From Legionellaceae bacterium UBA6148 (GTDB taxonomy: Bacteria > Pseudomonadota > Gammaproteobacteria > Legionellales > Legionellaceae): a stretch of DNA of 64,000 bases. This document shows positions 1-9,060 of this stretch, piece by piece; position 1 is the first letter of the stretch, and every line of letters begins with the position of its first letter. The stretch is from assembly GCA_002423125.1 (NCBI GenBank), contig DIUW01000032.1:1-64000 (forward strand), written 5' to 3'. The position numbers and the translations under genes are program-made. The notes under the pieces are model-generated. The model was given only the letters and a program-made list of their open reading frames with translations, was not told where the DNA came from and did not search any database.

Positions 1-24
1 CATTTTGTGGCCGCGCGCAGTATA
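1..24. repeat. end of a TATACTTCGCGCGG-family palindromic element
   Basis: Bases 1-24 match the right end of the elements ending at 29129 and 31581 (a GTGGCCGCGCG core followed by an AGTATA end, with small differences). Only the terminus is in the window. It lies within the deacetylase reading frame. Confidence 0.6.
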
Positions 25-307
25 GGCTTGGGTGTGTATACGTATGATTACCGATAATAAATCCTTGTTTTTGAAAATTTTCTAGAAGCTGCCACTGTCC
101 CTTAGCAATTGATCCAGCAATCACAAATCCTGTTGCAGGGACTTGTTCATCGATCAAGGTTTGTAAGATTTTATTAAATCGATCACCGCTTACGCCGACA
201 AAAGGTAAATCATCAATTGTGATGCTAATTTGTTTATCATTAGCCTGAGTCGTATTACTTATCAATAGGAACGTAAAGAGGAGGCGTGTGATGGTTTTTT
301 TAAACAT
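1..307 (-). pseudogene. polysaccharide deacetylase (NodB-like), 5' part only, interrupted by a repeat
   Basis: The minus strand is open from an ATG at 307 to the window edge. It begins with a signal peptide (MFKKTITRLLFTFLLISNTTQA). It then has the first NodB motif, TIDDLPF, whose two Asp bind metal and act in catalysis, and the second motif, NHTYTHPSL, whose two His are metal ligands. Enzymes of this family remove acetyl groups from peptidoglycan, chitin-like or other polysaccharides in the envelope. Directly after HPSL the reading frame enters the end of a palindromic element (positions 1-24) also found at about 29 and 31.5 kb, and the translation becomes the unrelated YCARPQN. I infer that insertion truncated the gene. 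The rest of the gene, if any, lies outside the window. Confidence 0.7.
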
Positions 308-491
308 GGCTTGTCCTTGCTGCAATTGTAAAATGAACTCCCGATGGGTATATATAGCGTAGCAAAGGTTTGAACTTTTGCATGAAAACCGTTTGAACGA
401 CGACGTACTGTACAAATTTACTGAGTGTTCTATACTGTTTCTAACGGCTTGTGATTAAACGAGCCATAAACGTGGTAAAGCAAGGGAGCAT
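308..491. other. intergenic region with one half of a GATGGGTAT repeat
   Basis: The divergent gap between the deacetylase remnant and the small membrane protein contains CCCGATGGGTATATA near 338-352. This resembles one arm of the palindrome at 43217-43255. It must also carry promoters for both sides; TATACT at about 431-436 is a possible -10 box, but no convincing -35 accompanies it. Confidence 0.35.
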
Positions 492-779
492 ATGATGAAT
501 TTAAAAAACTGCAAATGGAGTGGGTGTTGCTGGCAAAATCGATATGAAATGTTAGGAATTGCATTTCTGATTATAGCAACGGTGCTGACCATTATCGCCT
601 GGGATAGCTTTGGTATTGTGGCTATGTTTGTAGTGGGATTGGTGTTAGTCGGTCATAAACATTTTTGTTACATTGGTTGTCATTCAAAATGCCACACCGT
701 CGATGAATCTTGCGAAAAAGAAGCCTGTTCTGAGCATGATAAGTCTAGTAATAACTCGAATTTGAAAAAAGAGAGCTAA
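492..779 (+). CDS. small cysteine-rich membrane protein of unknown function
   Basis: This 95-residue protein is not recognised. It has a short N-terminal Cys cluster (NCKWSGCCWQN), one or two hydrophobic segments at about residues 20-53, then a Cys/His-rich stretch (HKHFCYIGCHSKCH) and a charged, Ser/Asn-rich tail. The Cys/His pattern could bind metal or form disulfides; that is inference. GGGAGC precedes the ATG at a suitable distance. The gene ends 3 bases before the chagasin-like gene, so the two are probably cotranscribed and may work together at the envelope. Confidence 0.6.
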   Translation: MMNLKNCKWSGCCWQNRYEMLGIAFLIIATVLTIIAWDSFGIVAMFVVGLVLVGHKHFCYIGCHSKCHTVDESCEKEACSEHDKSSNNSNLKKES

Positions 780-782
780 TCC

Positions 783-1154
783 ATGAAACGTTTTTTAGCG
801 TTGCTAACGGGGGCACTTTGTCTGTGTTCGTGGTTGGTTCATGCTAGTGGAACAATGACGATTCATGTGAGTCGATCGGCATCGTCATTTGTCGTCAAGC
901 TGCCTGCGAATTCAACCACGGGTTATCAATGGAGTGTGGCGCAATTTGATAAGACCTTACTGGATCTTGCTTCGCAGCAATATGTCGTACCTAATACTCG
1001 GATGATGGGGGTTGGTGGTAATGCATTGTTTACGTTTAAACTGCGTCAGGGAGAGTCATATCCTAAGAGCACGACAATGCTATTTAGCTATGCGCGATCC
1101 TGGGAGCAATCCAGTGCTAAAGTGACGAAAGTCACGGTGCAGTTTGATGAATAA
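783..1154 (+). CDS. chagasin-family (I42) cysteine protease inhibitor, secreted
   Basis: The 123-residue product has a signal peptide (residues 1 to about 21, ending VHAS) and a mature domain of about 100 residues, typical of chagasin. The three inhibitory loops are recognisable: NSTTGYQW (family NPTTGY.W), GVGG (family GxxG), and RSWE in the RPW position. Known members block papain-family (C1) proteases by inserting these loops in the active-site cleft. In bacteria they act in the periplasm or outside the cell, where they may protect against host lysosomal cathepsins (inference). It lies 3 bases after the small Cys-rich membrane protein, and its last 23 bases overlap the convergent hmgA gene. 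Confidence 0.88.
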   Translation: MKRFLALLTGALCLCSWLVHASGTMTIHVSRSASSFVVKLPANSTTGYQWSVAQFDKTLLDLASQQYVVPNTRMMGVGGNALFTFKLRQGESYPKSTTMLFSYARSWEQSSAKVTKVTVQFDE

Positions 1155-2394
1155 AGTTAGTTACTAAGTCCTGCCAACACGTGGCGTAATCCAATTGTCT
1201 GGCAGGATGATTCAATGCGCATTCCGTGATAAGCCATGGATGACATGATTCAAACATAATCGCGAGTGTATTGTTATACTGTTCAGGCTTCAGCTGTTTA
1301 GTGCTCTCTCTCACATAACTTTGTGTGTCCGGCCCATGAGCGGTCATTGCATTATGAATACTGACTCCTCCGACTGAAAAACCAGTACCTTTCGCATCGT
1401 ATTCGCCTTTAATTAACCCCATCAATTCACTCATCACGTTACGGTGAAAATAAGGTGCTCTGAACGTATGTTCTGCTACCATCCAACGATCAGGAAAAAT
1501 AACAAAATCAAGATTTGCAACACCGGGTGTATTGCTTTCAGAGGTGAGCACTGTAAAAATTGACGGATCAGGGTGATCAAAACTGACCGAGTTGATGGTG
1601 TTGAATAGCGATAAATCATAACAGTAGGGTGCATAATTACCATGCCAAGCAATAACATTCAAAGGAGAATGAGTGCTTGGGGCTTGCCACCATTGTTGTT
1701 GGTATTTACAAATTAATTCGACGGGTTCGTTTAATGCTTCATAGGCTGCTTTAGGGTAGAGAAAATGTCGAGGATTGGCCAATCCATTTGCGCCAATCAA
1801 TCCCAATGAGGGTAGTGTTAACGGTTTTGCTGAATTTTCACATAAATACCCCGATGCTGATGCCTCAAGTAGCTCTAGTTTGAATTTTACACCTCGTGGA
1901 ATAACGGCGATCATTCCGGGGGTTATTTCAAGCGGACCAAATTCAGTTTTTAATCGGATTTTTCCAGTGTAAGGAACAAATAAGAGTTCGCCATCATGAT
2001 TACTGACGAATCGTTTTTGCATGGATGCATTGCATTGATAGATATACGTATTCAGAAGAGCGTTTCCAGCGACATGAAACAGGCCATCGATAAAATCGTG
2101 TTGGGCGACAGGATCAGGTAATGGCGACCAGCGCATTGGGTTTGGTGCCTGGAGTGCCGCATAAGGCTTATTGATCGATCGAACATAAGGAACATAGCTG
2201 CCTTGCGCTACAGAGGGTAATATTCGGTATAGCCAACTGTGTTGATTAGCATGTCGAGGTTGTGTGAATGCACTTCCACTCAGTTGTTCGGCATAAAGCC
2301 CCATCGGGCATTGTTGTGGTGAGTTTTGCGTAAGAGGCAATGCTCCAGGAATTGCTTCAGTAGAGTGATGGCTTCCAAATCCGGCTAGATACAT
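1132..2394 (-). CDS. hmgA: homogentisate 1,2-dioxygenase
   Basis: The 420-residue protein has the family N-terminus ([20 protein letters not shown]) and full family length. It opens the aromatic ring of homogentisate to maleylacetoacetate using Fe(II), the central step in tyrosine and phenylalanine breakdown. The C-terminal half has the His/Glu-rich iron-site region ([18 protein letters not shown], then [15 protein letters not shown]). AAGGAG lies 6 bases before the ATG. The gene is divergent from yebC. No fumarylacetoacetase or maleylacetoacetate isomerase is adjacent, so the rest of the pathway must lie elsewhere. Confidence 0.95.
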   Translation of the reverse strand: MYLAGFGSHHSTEAIPGALPLTQNSPQQCPMGLYAEQLSGSAFTQPRHANQHSWLYRILPSVAQGSYVPYVRSINKPYAALQAPNPMRWSPLPDPVAQHDFIDGLFHVAGNALLNTYIYQCNASMQKRFVSNHDGELLFVPYTGKIRLKTEFGPLEITPGMIAVIPRGVKFKLELLEASASGYLCENSAKPLTLPSLGLIGANGLANPRHFLYPKAAYEALNEPVELICKYQQQWWQAPSTHSPLNVIAWHGNYAPYCYDLSLFNTINSVSFDHPDPSIFTVLTSESNTPGVANLDFVIFPDRWMVAEHTFRAPYFHRNVMSELMGLIKGEYDAKGTGFSVGGVSIHNAMTAHGPDTQSYVRESTKQLKPEQYNNTLAIMFESCHPWLITECALNHPARQLDYATCWQDLVTNFIHQTAP

Positions 2395-2482
2395 GAATAC
2401 TCCTTACTATTTCTATTTTATTTTTAATGGGGCTGCAGTAATATTAGCAGTATAGGTTCGTTTTATCATACGGGGTATTCTC

Positions 2483-3217
2483 ATGGCAGGACATAGTAAA
2501 TGGGCAAATATTAAATTTCGCAAAAGTGCACAAGATGCTAAGCGTGGGAAAATTTTTACGAAATTAATCCGTGAGATTTCCGTTGCTGCGAGAACAGGTG
2601 GGGCGGATGAATCGTCTAATTCTCGTTTGCGAGACGCAGTGACTAAGGCCCTTAAAGCCAATATGAAGCGTGATACGGTTGATAATGCCATCAAACGTGG
2701 TGTAGGTGGGCTCGAAGGCGCCAACATGGCTGAAATGCGTTATGAAGGCTACGCGCCCGGTGGTGTAGCGATTTTAGTTGATTGTTTATCGGACAATAAA
2801 AACCGTACGGTATCGGAAGTGCGTCATGCATTCACCAAGTTCGGCGGCAATCTGGGCACCGATGGTTCAGTAGCTTATCTGTTTACTCATCGTGGAGAGA
2901 TCCTGTTGGCGCCGACTGAACTCATGGATCAAGCGATGGATGTTGCAATCGAAGCCGGCGCGGACGATGTGAGTGTCCAAGAAGGGCAAGTAGAAGTCAT
3001 TACCAGCGTAGAGACGTATCACGAAGTATTAACACAATTCCAGGCTTCATCGATAGAGATTGAGGAAGCGCATCTCACCATGCATGCTGAAACACTTATT
3101 CCAGTGGATAAAGACACCGCTGAAACGTTGATCAAATTGATTGATATGCTAGAAGATTTAGATGACGTACAAGAAGTGTATACTAATGCGGATAATTTAC
3201 ATGAATTTGCTGACTAA
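2483..3217 (+). CDS. yebC: YebC/PmpR-family protein
   Basis: The 244 residues match the family from the hallmark start [20 protein letters not shown] onward, at usual length. YebC-family proteins have been described as DNA-binding regulators and, for some members, as factors that help ribosomes through proline stretches. Which role applies here cannot be read from sequence. The stop overlaps the start of ruvC (TAATG), giving the common gammaproteobacterial order yebC-ruvC-ruvA in one operon. Confidence 0.95.
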   Translation: MAGHSKWANIKFRKSAQDAKRGKIFTKLIREISVAARTGGADESSNSRLRDAVTKALKANMKRDTVDNAIKRGVGGLEGANMAEMRYEGYAPGGVAILVDCLSDNKNRTVSEVRHAFTKFGGNLGTDGSVAYLFTHRGEILLAPTELMDQAMDVAIEAGADDVSVQEGQVEVITSVETYHEVLTQFQASSIEIEEAHLTMHAETLIPVDKDTAETLIKLIDMLEDLDDVQEVYTNADNLHEFAD

Positions 3218-3732
3218 TGGCGGTTATTTTAGGCATTGATCCCGGTTCACGCATTACAGGTTATGGCGTGATCAAGGCTATCAATCGGGAATTGCACTAT
3301 GTTGATAGTGGATGCATTCGAACGGCTGAGGGTGAGTTCAGTCAGCGATTGCTACAAATTTTTAATGGTGTGTGTGAATTAATGGATCACCATCATCCCG
3401 ATGAAGTTGCGATTGAGCAGGTTTTTATGCACCAAAATCCGAGCTCAGCACTCAAATTAGGTCATGCCCGTGGTGTGGCGATGGTTGCTTGCGCGTCGCA
3501 TCGATTAGAGGTCAGTGAGTACTCACCTCGTGCAATAAAGCAAGCCGTCGCGGGTTATGGGGCAGCTGAAAAATCTCAAGTAAGCCTCATGGTGGTGGAG
3601 CTTTTAAAATTAAGTGCATCACCTCAGGCGGATGCAGCCGATGCCTTAGCGGTTGCCATTTGTCATAGTTACCGGTCGAATGCTCCGGTGTTGATGAGGT
3701 CACGTGCTCGACAAAGGAGACGATTAAAATGA
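3217..3732 (+). CDS. ruvC: Holliday junction resolvase RuvC
   Basis: This 171-residue RNase H-fold endonuclease cuts Holliday junctions after RuvAB branch migration. Visible catalytic acidic residues are D7 in [14 protein letters not shown], the Glu in VAIEQVFM, and the Asp pair in [13 protein letters not shown] near residue 140. The basic tail ([11 protein letters not shown]) is family-typical. The start overlaps the yebC stop and the end overlaps ruvA by 4 bases, so translation is probably coupled. Confidence 0.96.
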   Translation: MAVILGIDPGSRITGYGVIKAINRELHYVDSGCIRTAEGEFSQRLLQIFNGVCELMDHHHPDEVAIEQVFMHQNPSSALKLGHARGVAMVACASHRLEVSEYSPRAIKQAVAGYGAAEKSQVSLMVVELLKLSASPQADAADALAVAICHSYRSNAPVLMRSRARQRRRLK

Positions 3733-4331
3733 TTGGTTGGTTGAGTGGCACGGTGGTTGATAAGCATCAACCTGGAAAAATAGTGATGGATGTCAATGGT
3801 GTTGGTTATGACGTTGAAACATCGCTACCGACTTTTTTTGAGCTGCAAGCACAAGAGGGTCGAGTTGGAATACATATCCATACCGTTGTGCGTGAAGATG
3901 CGCTGTTGTTGTATGGTTTCCATGACAAACAAGAACGAGCATTGTTTCGCGCGTTGATTAAAGTGAATGGCGTCGGTCCCAAAATGGCGATCGCCATTTT
4001 GTCGAGTATTACACCGGATGAGTTTGTGCAGTGCATTAGCCAGCAAAATACTAATTTATTAACGAAATTGCCGGGGATTGGTAAGAAAACAGCCGAGCGA
4101 TTGGTTGTTGAAATGAAAGATCGCCTACAAGATTGGATTTCCTCTCCTACTCATGTTTCACCTTCTAGTGTCCAAGTCAATCATCAAGATGAAGCGATTT
4201 GTGCGTTGGAAGCGTTGGGGTATAAATACCAAGAGGCGGCAAAAGCAGTGAAAAAAATTGATGATGGCCAAAAACGATGTGAGGATCTGATTCGAGAAGG
4301 ATTACAAGTACTGGCCGGGCGTGGTTGTTAA
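3729..4331 (+). CDS. ruvA: Holliday junction branch migration protein RuvA
   Basis: The 200-residue protein has the three RuvA parts: an N-terminal OB-fold ([10 protein letters not shown]...), two helix-hairpin-helix DNA-binding motifs ([14 protein letters not shown] and [18 protein letters not shown]), and a C-terminal domain (about 150-200) that contacts the RuvB motor. The ATG overlaps the ruvC stop by 4 bases. The usual next gene, ruvB, is absent; an ankyrin gene runs in from the opposite strand and overlaps the last 30 bases of ruvA. Confidence 0.96.
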   Translation: MIGWLSGTVVDKHQPGKIVMDVNGVGYDVETSLPTFFELQAQEGRVGIHIHTVVREDALLLYGFHDKQERALFRALIKVNGVGPKMAIAILSSITPDEFVQCISQQNTNLLTKLPGIGKKTAERLVVEMKDRLQDWISSPTHVSPSSVQVNHQDEAICALEALGYKYQEAAKAVKKIDDGQKRCEDLIREGLQVLAGRGC

Positions 4332-6554
4332 TTGTGAGTCATTATTCAAGTTGTTTTTTATAAATGTGATAAGCGGAGCCAATGATCTATCTTCATTTTC
4401 TAGCTTAATTTGACTGAGAGACTCTAACAACTCCTTAATAGTGACTATTGCCTTCTGATCTATTTCGTTAACTATTATATTAACGTCTTCGCGGTGATGC
4501 TTTATTTCTCCATCGGTTGCATAATCATTTAGTAACGTCCTTGCTTTATCTATATTGGTTCCTTTAGTATCATTTATAAGGTCTTTATATTGACTCGTCT
4601 TGCGTTCCAACATATTCGATAAATTATCAATATGATATCGTGTATGAAGCCTGCCTGGAATTATTGCATCTGTAGCGAATTTCTCTCCACGCATCATTAA
4701 TTTTGTAATGAGTGGGCGGTTATTTTCTTCGGCGGCTTGCTGTAACGATGGCTCATCATTGAGCTTTTTATGTTTCGTAGAATGGATCATTGAAGGCGGG
4801 TTAGTGGGTTGGGCGAGTTTGGCAGTATCAAGCAATAAATTTTTTATTTGCATATAATCTTTGAAATAATTATCTTGAGCGGGTATCGCATTCAATAGAG
4901 CCTCTTTCTCGTTTATTAGCTTGGGATATTCTTTTAATAATGTTTCGACAACAGACGGGAATCCATGTTTTACGGCAAGTGCAAGACGATTTTTAGGCGT
5001 TGCTGCAGGCATAATTTGCCGAGATTTTGAATAAGCTTTTTGACAATCTTGAAATAATGCATCTGCTGTTTTACCGTCATTATCTATAATCGTTGGATCT
5101 GCACCGGCGGCGATTAAAACTTCAAGTACGCCGATGTTGTTGTTTTCTGCTGCGACCATAAGTGGCGTCTTGCCGTTGTCATCCTTGTTATTCAATGCCT
5201 TTAGATTGTTTTGGAGACCACGAAGATCAGCTCTAGCGTTTTGTGCTGATGCCTGAGCTTGGTGGGCTCTTATAAAAATTGCATCTAAAGCATATTCCTC
5301 TGCATCAGTTAGGTCTGTTTCGTTTACTGAATCAAGCCCCTTATTGCTGTCTATAGGCTGATAAACTGTTTTGTTTGGCAAATTTATCGAATGGTTATCG
5401 TTTGATAAAACACGATGTGCCTCTCTCCAAGCCGCTTCTTGTTCAGAGGAGGGTTTTTTATCGATATGTTGTTTGAGTTGTATATAATTGTGCGGAAACC
5501 CACTTTTAATTTCATTTTCATAAGATATTATATCAAAATCATCCTCATTGACAGGATCGTCTTTACCATCGAAAAATGAGGTAATATGTTCATGTTTTTT
5601 TGCTTTAGCATAATTGTATGGCGTAATATTATTAAAATCTCTTTCTGTAAAACATTTTTTATGCTCAGGATCTAATTTTTTTACAATTCTATTGCTGCCA
5701 CTTTCAGCCGCATACGATAACGGTGTACGCCCAAGAGTATCAGGCTGATTAACCCCATCTTGGCTCAGCTTGAACAGGCGGTTGAATATCTCTGGATTAC
5801 CCTTTTCTGCTGCGTAGCTTAAGGGATAACGATTAAATTTATCGGCTTTATTCGGAACTATTTTAGCGTCCAGGAGTATATTTACAATCGTTGGGTTGTT
5901 TGTCTGAACTGCTTTGTGCATGAGTGTATTAATGCTCTCTACGAATAATGATGGGTACTTTGACGGATTTTGAGCAACTTTTGTTATAAACTTCTTTATT
6001 TCATTATGATCCAACAGCACCTTAATAAGCTCGCTGTTTTTTGATTCAATTGCGTCGTGAAGTAAAGGACCAATATCATCATCTTTTATGTCTTGGGTGG
6101 CTCGTACTTCTATTTTTGCGTCATCTATATCATATTTGGCGTATCTGGTAATTGGGTAATGTCCTTGGGGATCCTTTTGAAATAGGGAGCTGTCGCTCAA
6201 ATATAGTCCTGATTTTTTATAAAAATTTATCAGAGGGATTACAGCATTAGCGATTTCTCGAGTAATGGAATTTCCCTCTAAGTATTTACTTTGATTAAGA
6301 ATAACCGCCCACTTGGCCACTGTCAGGGGTTCAATATTTTTTATAGCCTTTATTCGCGTAAATAATTGGTCTTGGTATTCGTCTGCTGTTATTCTTTTAC
6401 GTCGCTTAAAACTAAACTGAAATTTTTCATTGCTTAGTGTGAGGAGTAATGCTGCGTCATCAAGAGTCTTGTTTAAATATTTTACGTGCTCTTCAGTTGC
6501 GCATCCCTTAGCAATGTCTGCTATTGTTTCATTTACTGTTAATGAGAAAGCCAT
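4302..6554 (-). CDS. large ankyrin-repeat protein, candidate type IVB effector
   Basis: The 750 residues contain several recognisable ankyrin repeats: about 235-310 (PLSYAAEKGNPEIFNRLF, then GRTPLSYAAESGSNRIVKKL), about 458-500 (GKTPLMVAAENNNIGVLEVL), NRLALAVKHGFPSVVETLL near 540, and a weaker one around 625. Between them are long helical, charged linkers. There is no signal peptide or membrane segment, so a cytosolic or translocated protein is expected. Ankyrin proteins are common Dot/Icm substrates in Legionella and Coxiella; assignment as an effector is inference, helped by the IcmL-like gene at 34 kb. GGAG lies 8 bases before the ATG. The 3' end overlaps convergent ruvA. Confidence 0.8.
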   Translation of the reverse strand: MAFSLTVNETIADIAKGCATEEHVKYLNKTLDDAALLLTLSNEKFQFSFKRRKRITADEYQDQLFTRIKAIKNIEPLTVAKWAVILNQSKYLEGNSITREIANAVIPLINFYKKSGLYLSDSSLFQKDPQGHYPITRYAKYDIDDAKIEVRATQDIKDDDIGPLLHDAIESKNSELIKVLLDHNEIKKFITKVAQNPSKYPSLFVESINTLMHKAVQTNNPTIVNILLDAKIVPNKADKFNRYPLSYAAEKGNPEIFNRLFKLSQDGVNQPDTLGRTPLSYAAESGSNRIVKKLDPEHKKCFTERDFNNITPYNYAKAKKHEHITSFFDGKDDPVNEDDFDIISYENEIKSGFPHNYIQLKQHIDKKPSSEQEAAWREAHRVLSNDNHSINLPNKTVYQPIDSNKGLDSVNETDLTDAEEYALDAIFIRAHQAQASAQNARADLRGLQNNLKALNNKDDNGKTPLMVAAENNNIGVLEVLIAAGADPTIIDNDGKTADALFQDCQKAYSKSRQIMPAATPKNRLALAVKHGFPSVVETLLKEYPKLINEKEALLNAIPAQDNYFKDYMQIKNLLLDTAKLAQPTNPPSMIHSTKHKKLNDEPSLQQAAEENNRPLITKLMMRGEKFATDAIIPGRLHTRYHIDNLSNMLERKTSQYKDLINDTKGTNIDKARTLLNDYATDGEIKHHREDVNIIVNEIDQKAIVTIKELLESLSQIKLENEDRSLAPLITFIKNNLNNDSQLTTTPGQYL

Positions 6555-6976
6555 CTAGAGCTCCAAATTTCAATCCATATAGAGCAATTATAGACCATAA
6601 TATTCTGAGCGAGGGTTGAATTGAATGATCGAGATCCGAGTTGCCTCAATATTAATGTTACCGAAGGTAAAAAAAGGGACATGACGTGGGGAAGCTATCA
6701 ATGGATCCTTATGGGTATATATTCGATGAAACCAGGTTCGCAGCAGTTCTCAATATGAAGCTTATAAATTACACAAGGATCGCCTCTAACCCAGTACTGT
6801 CATCCCAGCGCAGGCTGGGATCCATTTCTGAATGAGCACAGTGCCATTTTGATACATGGATCCCCGCCTGCGTGAGGAAGACAATGATGTTGTTCAAATC
6901 ATAATCTCCATATTGAGAACTGCTGCCAGGTCCGACATTCTGAATCAAAAATAGTTTTAGTGATTATTGTTTTCAT
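6555..6976. other. intergenic region largely filled by a MITE-like element
   Basis: The 422-base gap separates the ankyrin gene (its 5' side) from the end of the E2 gene. Its right half is the 187-bp element at 6740-6926. No open frame or clear promoter is seen in 6555-6739. Confidence 0.5.
6740..6926. mobile_element. MITE-like element with TIRs and an internal GATCCCAGC hairpin
   Basis: Terminal inverted repeats of 18 bases (GCAGCAGTTCTCAATATG at 6740-6757, its reverse complement at 6909-6926) bound a 187-bp non-coding unit. It is flanked by near-identical CAGGTTC and CAGGTCC, which look like a 7-bp target duplication. Inside is an inverted pair built on TCCCAGCGCAGGCTGGGATCC. A closely matching copy of at least 140 bp begins at about 38991, and a shorter relative lies at 62475-62566. 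There is no transposase, so any movement needed an enzyme in trans. Confidence 0.72.
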
Positions 6977-8083
6977 TTATCCCTCCAAGGACTCCATCAC
7001 CGCTCCTAAAAATCGAGTGGCTTCACCGCCAGTGACGGCACGGTGATCGAAGCTCAGAGAGAGTGGCAATAGGCGATGAGATTCTATTTTGCCTTTTTTG
7101 CTAACGGCTCCCTCATATAATCGTCCGACAGCAAGAATTGCGACCATGGGTGGCACGATGATAGGGCTTGCAAAGCGTCCTGCGAATTTGCCAAAATTTG
7201 AAAGTGTAATCGTTGCGCCTTTTAATTTCTCAGGTTCAACCTTGCGTGATTGAACGGCTTGTTTAAGGTCATTAATCTGGTTGCGTAACGCGGCATCAGA
7301 AAGACTCGCCGCATCATGTATGACGGGCACAAATAGGCCGTCATTGCTGTCCATTGCCAGCCCTAAATGTACTTTGTCAAATAATTTTCTTGCTGAATGA
7401 GTGGTATCAAACCACGCATTGAGTGCGGGTTCAACTTGACTGGCGTCAATCATGGCGCGGATGAGTCGGGTTGTAATGTCGGCATTATCACTCCAATGGT
7501 CGATATCTGCTTCATCAAAGAGTGTGACTGGCACGACGTCACGGTGAGATTGAACCATGTAATTCAGCATAGTCCGCCGTACTCCGTGAAGAGGTTCGAA
7601 ACCTTCTGGAATTTGAGCTTTTTTATCGACTGCTTGTTGAACATCTTCGCGAGTAATTACCCCATGTTCACCAGTGCCTTTTAATGTGGAAAGATCACAG
7701 CCTAGCTTTTTTGCTAATAAGCGAATGGCGGGGGTGGCTTTGGGACGTGAGCCTTGGTTTGCGGCGGTGCCAATAGTAAACGTGTCTTCAGTAATATCAG
7801 TGCTTTCTTCTAATTTTCCAACGACGGTACCTTTATCACTCGATGCTTTTTCTTCGGCGAAAGCAACGAGAGGATGCCCTGTTTTAATGACATCACCGGG
7901 GTTGCCATAACATTTGACGATGGTCCCGTCTTGCGGGCAAGGGACATCAACAACTGCTTTAGCTGTTTCCATAGAGACTAATGGTTCGTCAGCGCGAACG
8001 ACATCACCTATTTTGACAAACCATTCGTGAATTTCGGCATCGGGTAACCCTTCACCTAAATCGGGTAAATTGAAAATTTCCAT
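6977..8083 (-). CDS. dihydrolipoamide acyltransferase (E2) of a 2-oxoacid dehydrogenase complex
   Basis: The protein of about 368 residues has an N-terminal lipoyl domain (lipoyl Lys in METAKAVVD, about residue 43), a linker, a peripheral-subunit-binding domain (ATPAIRLLAKKLGCDLSTLK, about 118-150) and a C-terminal catalytic acyltransferase domain with the active-site motif DHRAVTGGEA. E2 moves the acyl group from E1 onto coenzyme A. I start it at the ATG at 8083, not the in-frame GTG at 8089, because GGAG lies 5 bases upstream. The E1 beta stop is only 2 bases before. Whether the substrate is pyruvate or branched-chain oxoacids cannot be settled here. Confidence 0.9.
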   Translation of the reverse strand: MEIFNLPDLGEGLPDAEIHEWFVKIGDVVRADEPLVSMETAKAVVDVPCPQDGTIVKCYGNPGDVIKTGHPLVAFAEEKASSDKGTVVGKLEESTDITEDTFTIGTAANQGSRPKATPAIRLLAKKLGCDLSTLKGTGEHGVITREDVQQAVDKKAQIPEGFEPLHGVRRTMLNYMVQSHRDVVPVTLFDEADIDHWSDNADITTRLIRAMIDASQVEPALNAWFDTTHSARKLFDKVHLGLAMDSNDGLFVPVIHDAASLSDAALRNQINDLKQAVQSRKVEPEKLKGATITLSNFGKFAGRFASPIIVPPMVAILAVGRLYEGAVSKKGKIESHRLLPLSLSFDHRAVTGGEATRFLGAVMESLEG

Positions 8084-8085
8084 AA

Positions 8086-9060
8086 TCACTCCATTATGCT
8101 TAGAACACTGGTTTTTATGCGATGAACGCTAGGTATATAGTGTTTTTCTAATTGAAAGTAGGGCATTACAGTATCATAACCCGTAACGCGTTGAACGGGT
8201 GCGAGCAAATCAGCCATGGCATTTTCCATGATGATAGCTGAAATTTCAGCGCCAACACCACACGTTTTTGCGCCTTCATGGACAATGACACAGCGGCCTG
8301 TTTTTTCAACAGATGCTAGAATAGTATCGCTGTCCATGGGCTTAATTGTTGCTACATCGATGACCTCACAGGAGATGCCCTCGTTCGCAAGCTCTTTTGC
8401 TGCAAGCAACGTTTCGTGCATGCTCGCTCCCCAGCTAATGAGCGTGATATCATCGCCGTGTTGCAGTGTAAAGCATTTTCCTAAGGGTAACGCTTCTCCG
8501 TTATCTTCAACAGGTTGTTTTACGAGCCGATAGATGCGTTTAGGCTCAAGAAAAATAACGGGATCAGGGTTTCGAATGGCCGCCAGTAATAATCCGTAAG
8601 CTCGTTTGGGGGAAGATGGAATGACGACTTGTAATCCAGGAATATGTGCAAATAAGGCCTCTGTACTTTCAGAGTGATGTTCCGGTGCGCGGATGCCTCC
8701 GCCAAATGGCGCACGAAAAACCAGTGGACAGTGCAGTCGACCACGTGTTCGATTTCGCATGCGAGCTGCGTGAGTGACAATTTGATTCATTGCAGGGTAA
8801 ATAAATCCCATAAATTGAAATTCTGCAACTGGTTTTAAGCCTTGCAGTGACATCCCAACGGCAAGACCCGCAATCATGGATTCAGCCAGCGGTGAATCAA
8901 ATACACGATGTTCACCGAAACGTGCTTGTAGACCTTCTGTGGCACGAAAAACGCCACCATTTTTTCCTACATCTTCACCAAATATAACCACATTATCATC
9001 ATGAGCCAGCTCGTAGGCTAGGGCTTGAGTGACTGCTTCGAGCAGAGTGATATCAGCCAT
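8086..9060 (-). CDS. 2-oxoacid dehydrogenase E1 component, beta subunit
   Basis: This transketolase-like subunit has VVIFGEDVGKNGGVFRATEG near the start, the cofactor-interface segment, and the C-terminal domain (EGAKTCGVGAEISAIIMENA). With the alpha subunit it decarboxylates a 2-oxoacid using thiamine diphosphate and loads the acyl group on the E2 lipoate. I prefer the ATG at 9060 (MADITLLEAV), which has AGAGG upstream and overlaps the alpha gene by 8 bases, over the longer start at 9096. It is the middle gene of the E1 alpha - E1 beta - E2 operon. No E3 gene is adjacent. Confidence 0.92.
   Translation of the reverse strand: MADITLLEAVTQALAYELAHDDNVVIFGEDVGKNGGVFRATEGLQARFGEHRVFDSPLAESMIAGLAVGMSLQGLKPVAEFQFMGFIYPAMNQIVTHAARMRNRTRGRLHCPLVFRAPFGGGIRAPEHHSESTEALFAHIPGLQVVIPSSPKRAYGLLLAAIRNPDPVIFLEPKRIYRLVKQPVEDNGEALPLGKCFTLQHGDDITLISWGASMHETLLAAKELANEGISCEVIDVATIKPMDSDTILASVEKTGRCVIVHEGAKTCGVGAEISAIIMENAMADLLAPVQRVTGYDTVMPYFQLEKHYIPSVHRIKTSVLSIME

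Noticed and set aside
2413..2727. 104-residue minus-strand frame over the start of yebC
   Set aside because: It is the antisense shadow of yebC, with no start signal of its own.
6555..6739. Small protein gene between the ankyrin and E2 genes
   Set aside because: No frame longer than a few dozen codons with a start signal is visible on either strand.
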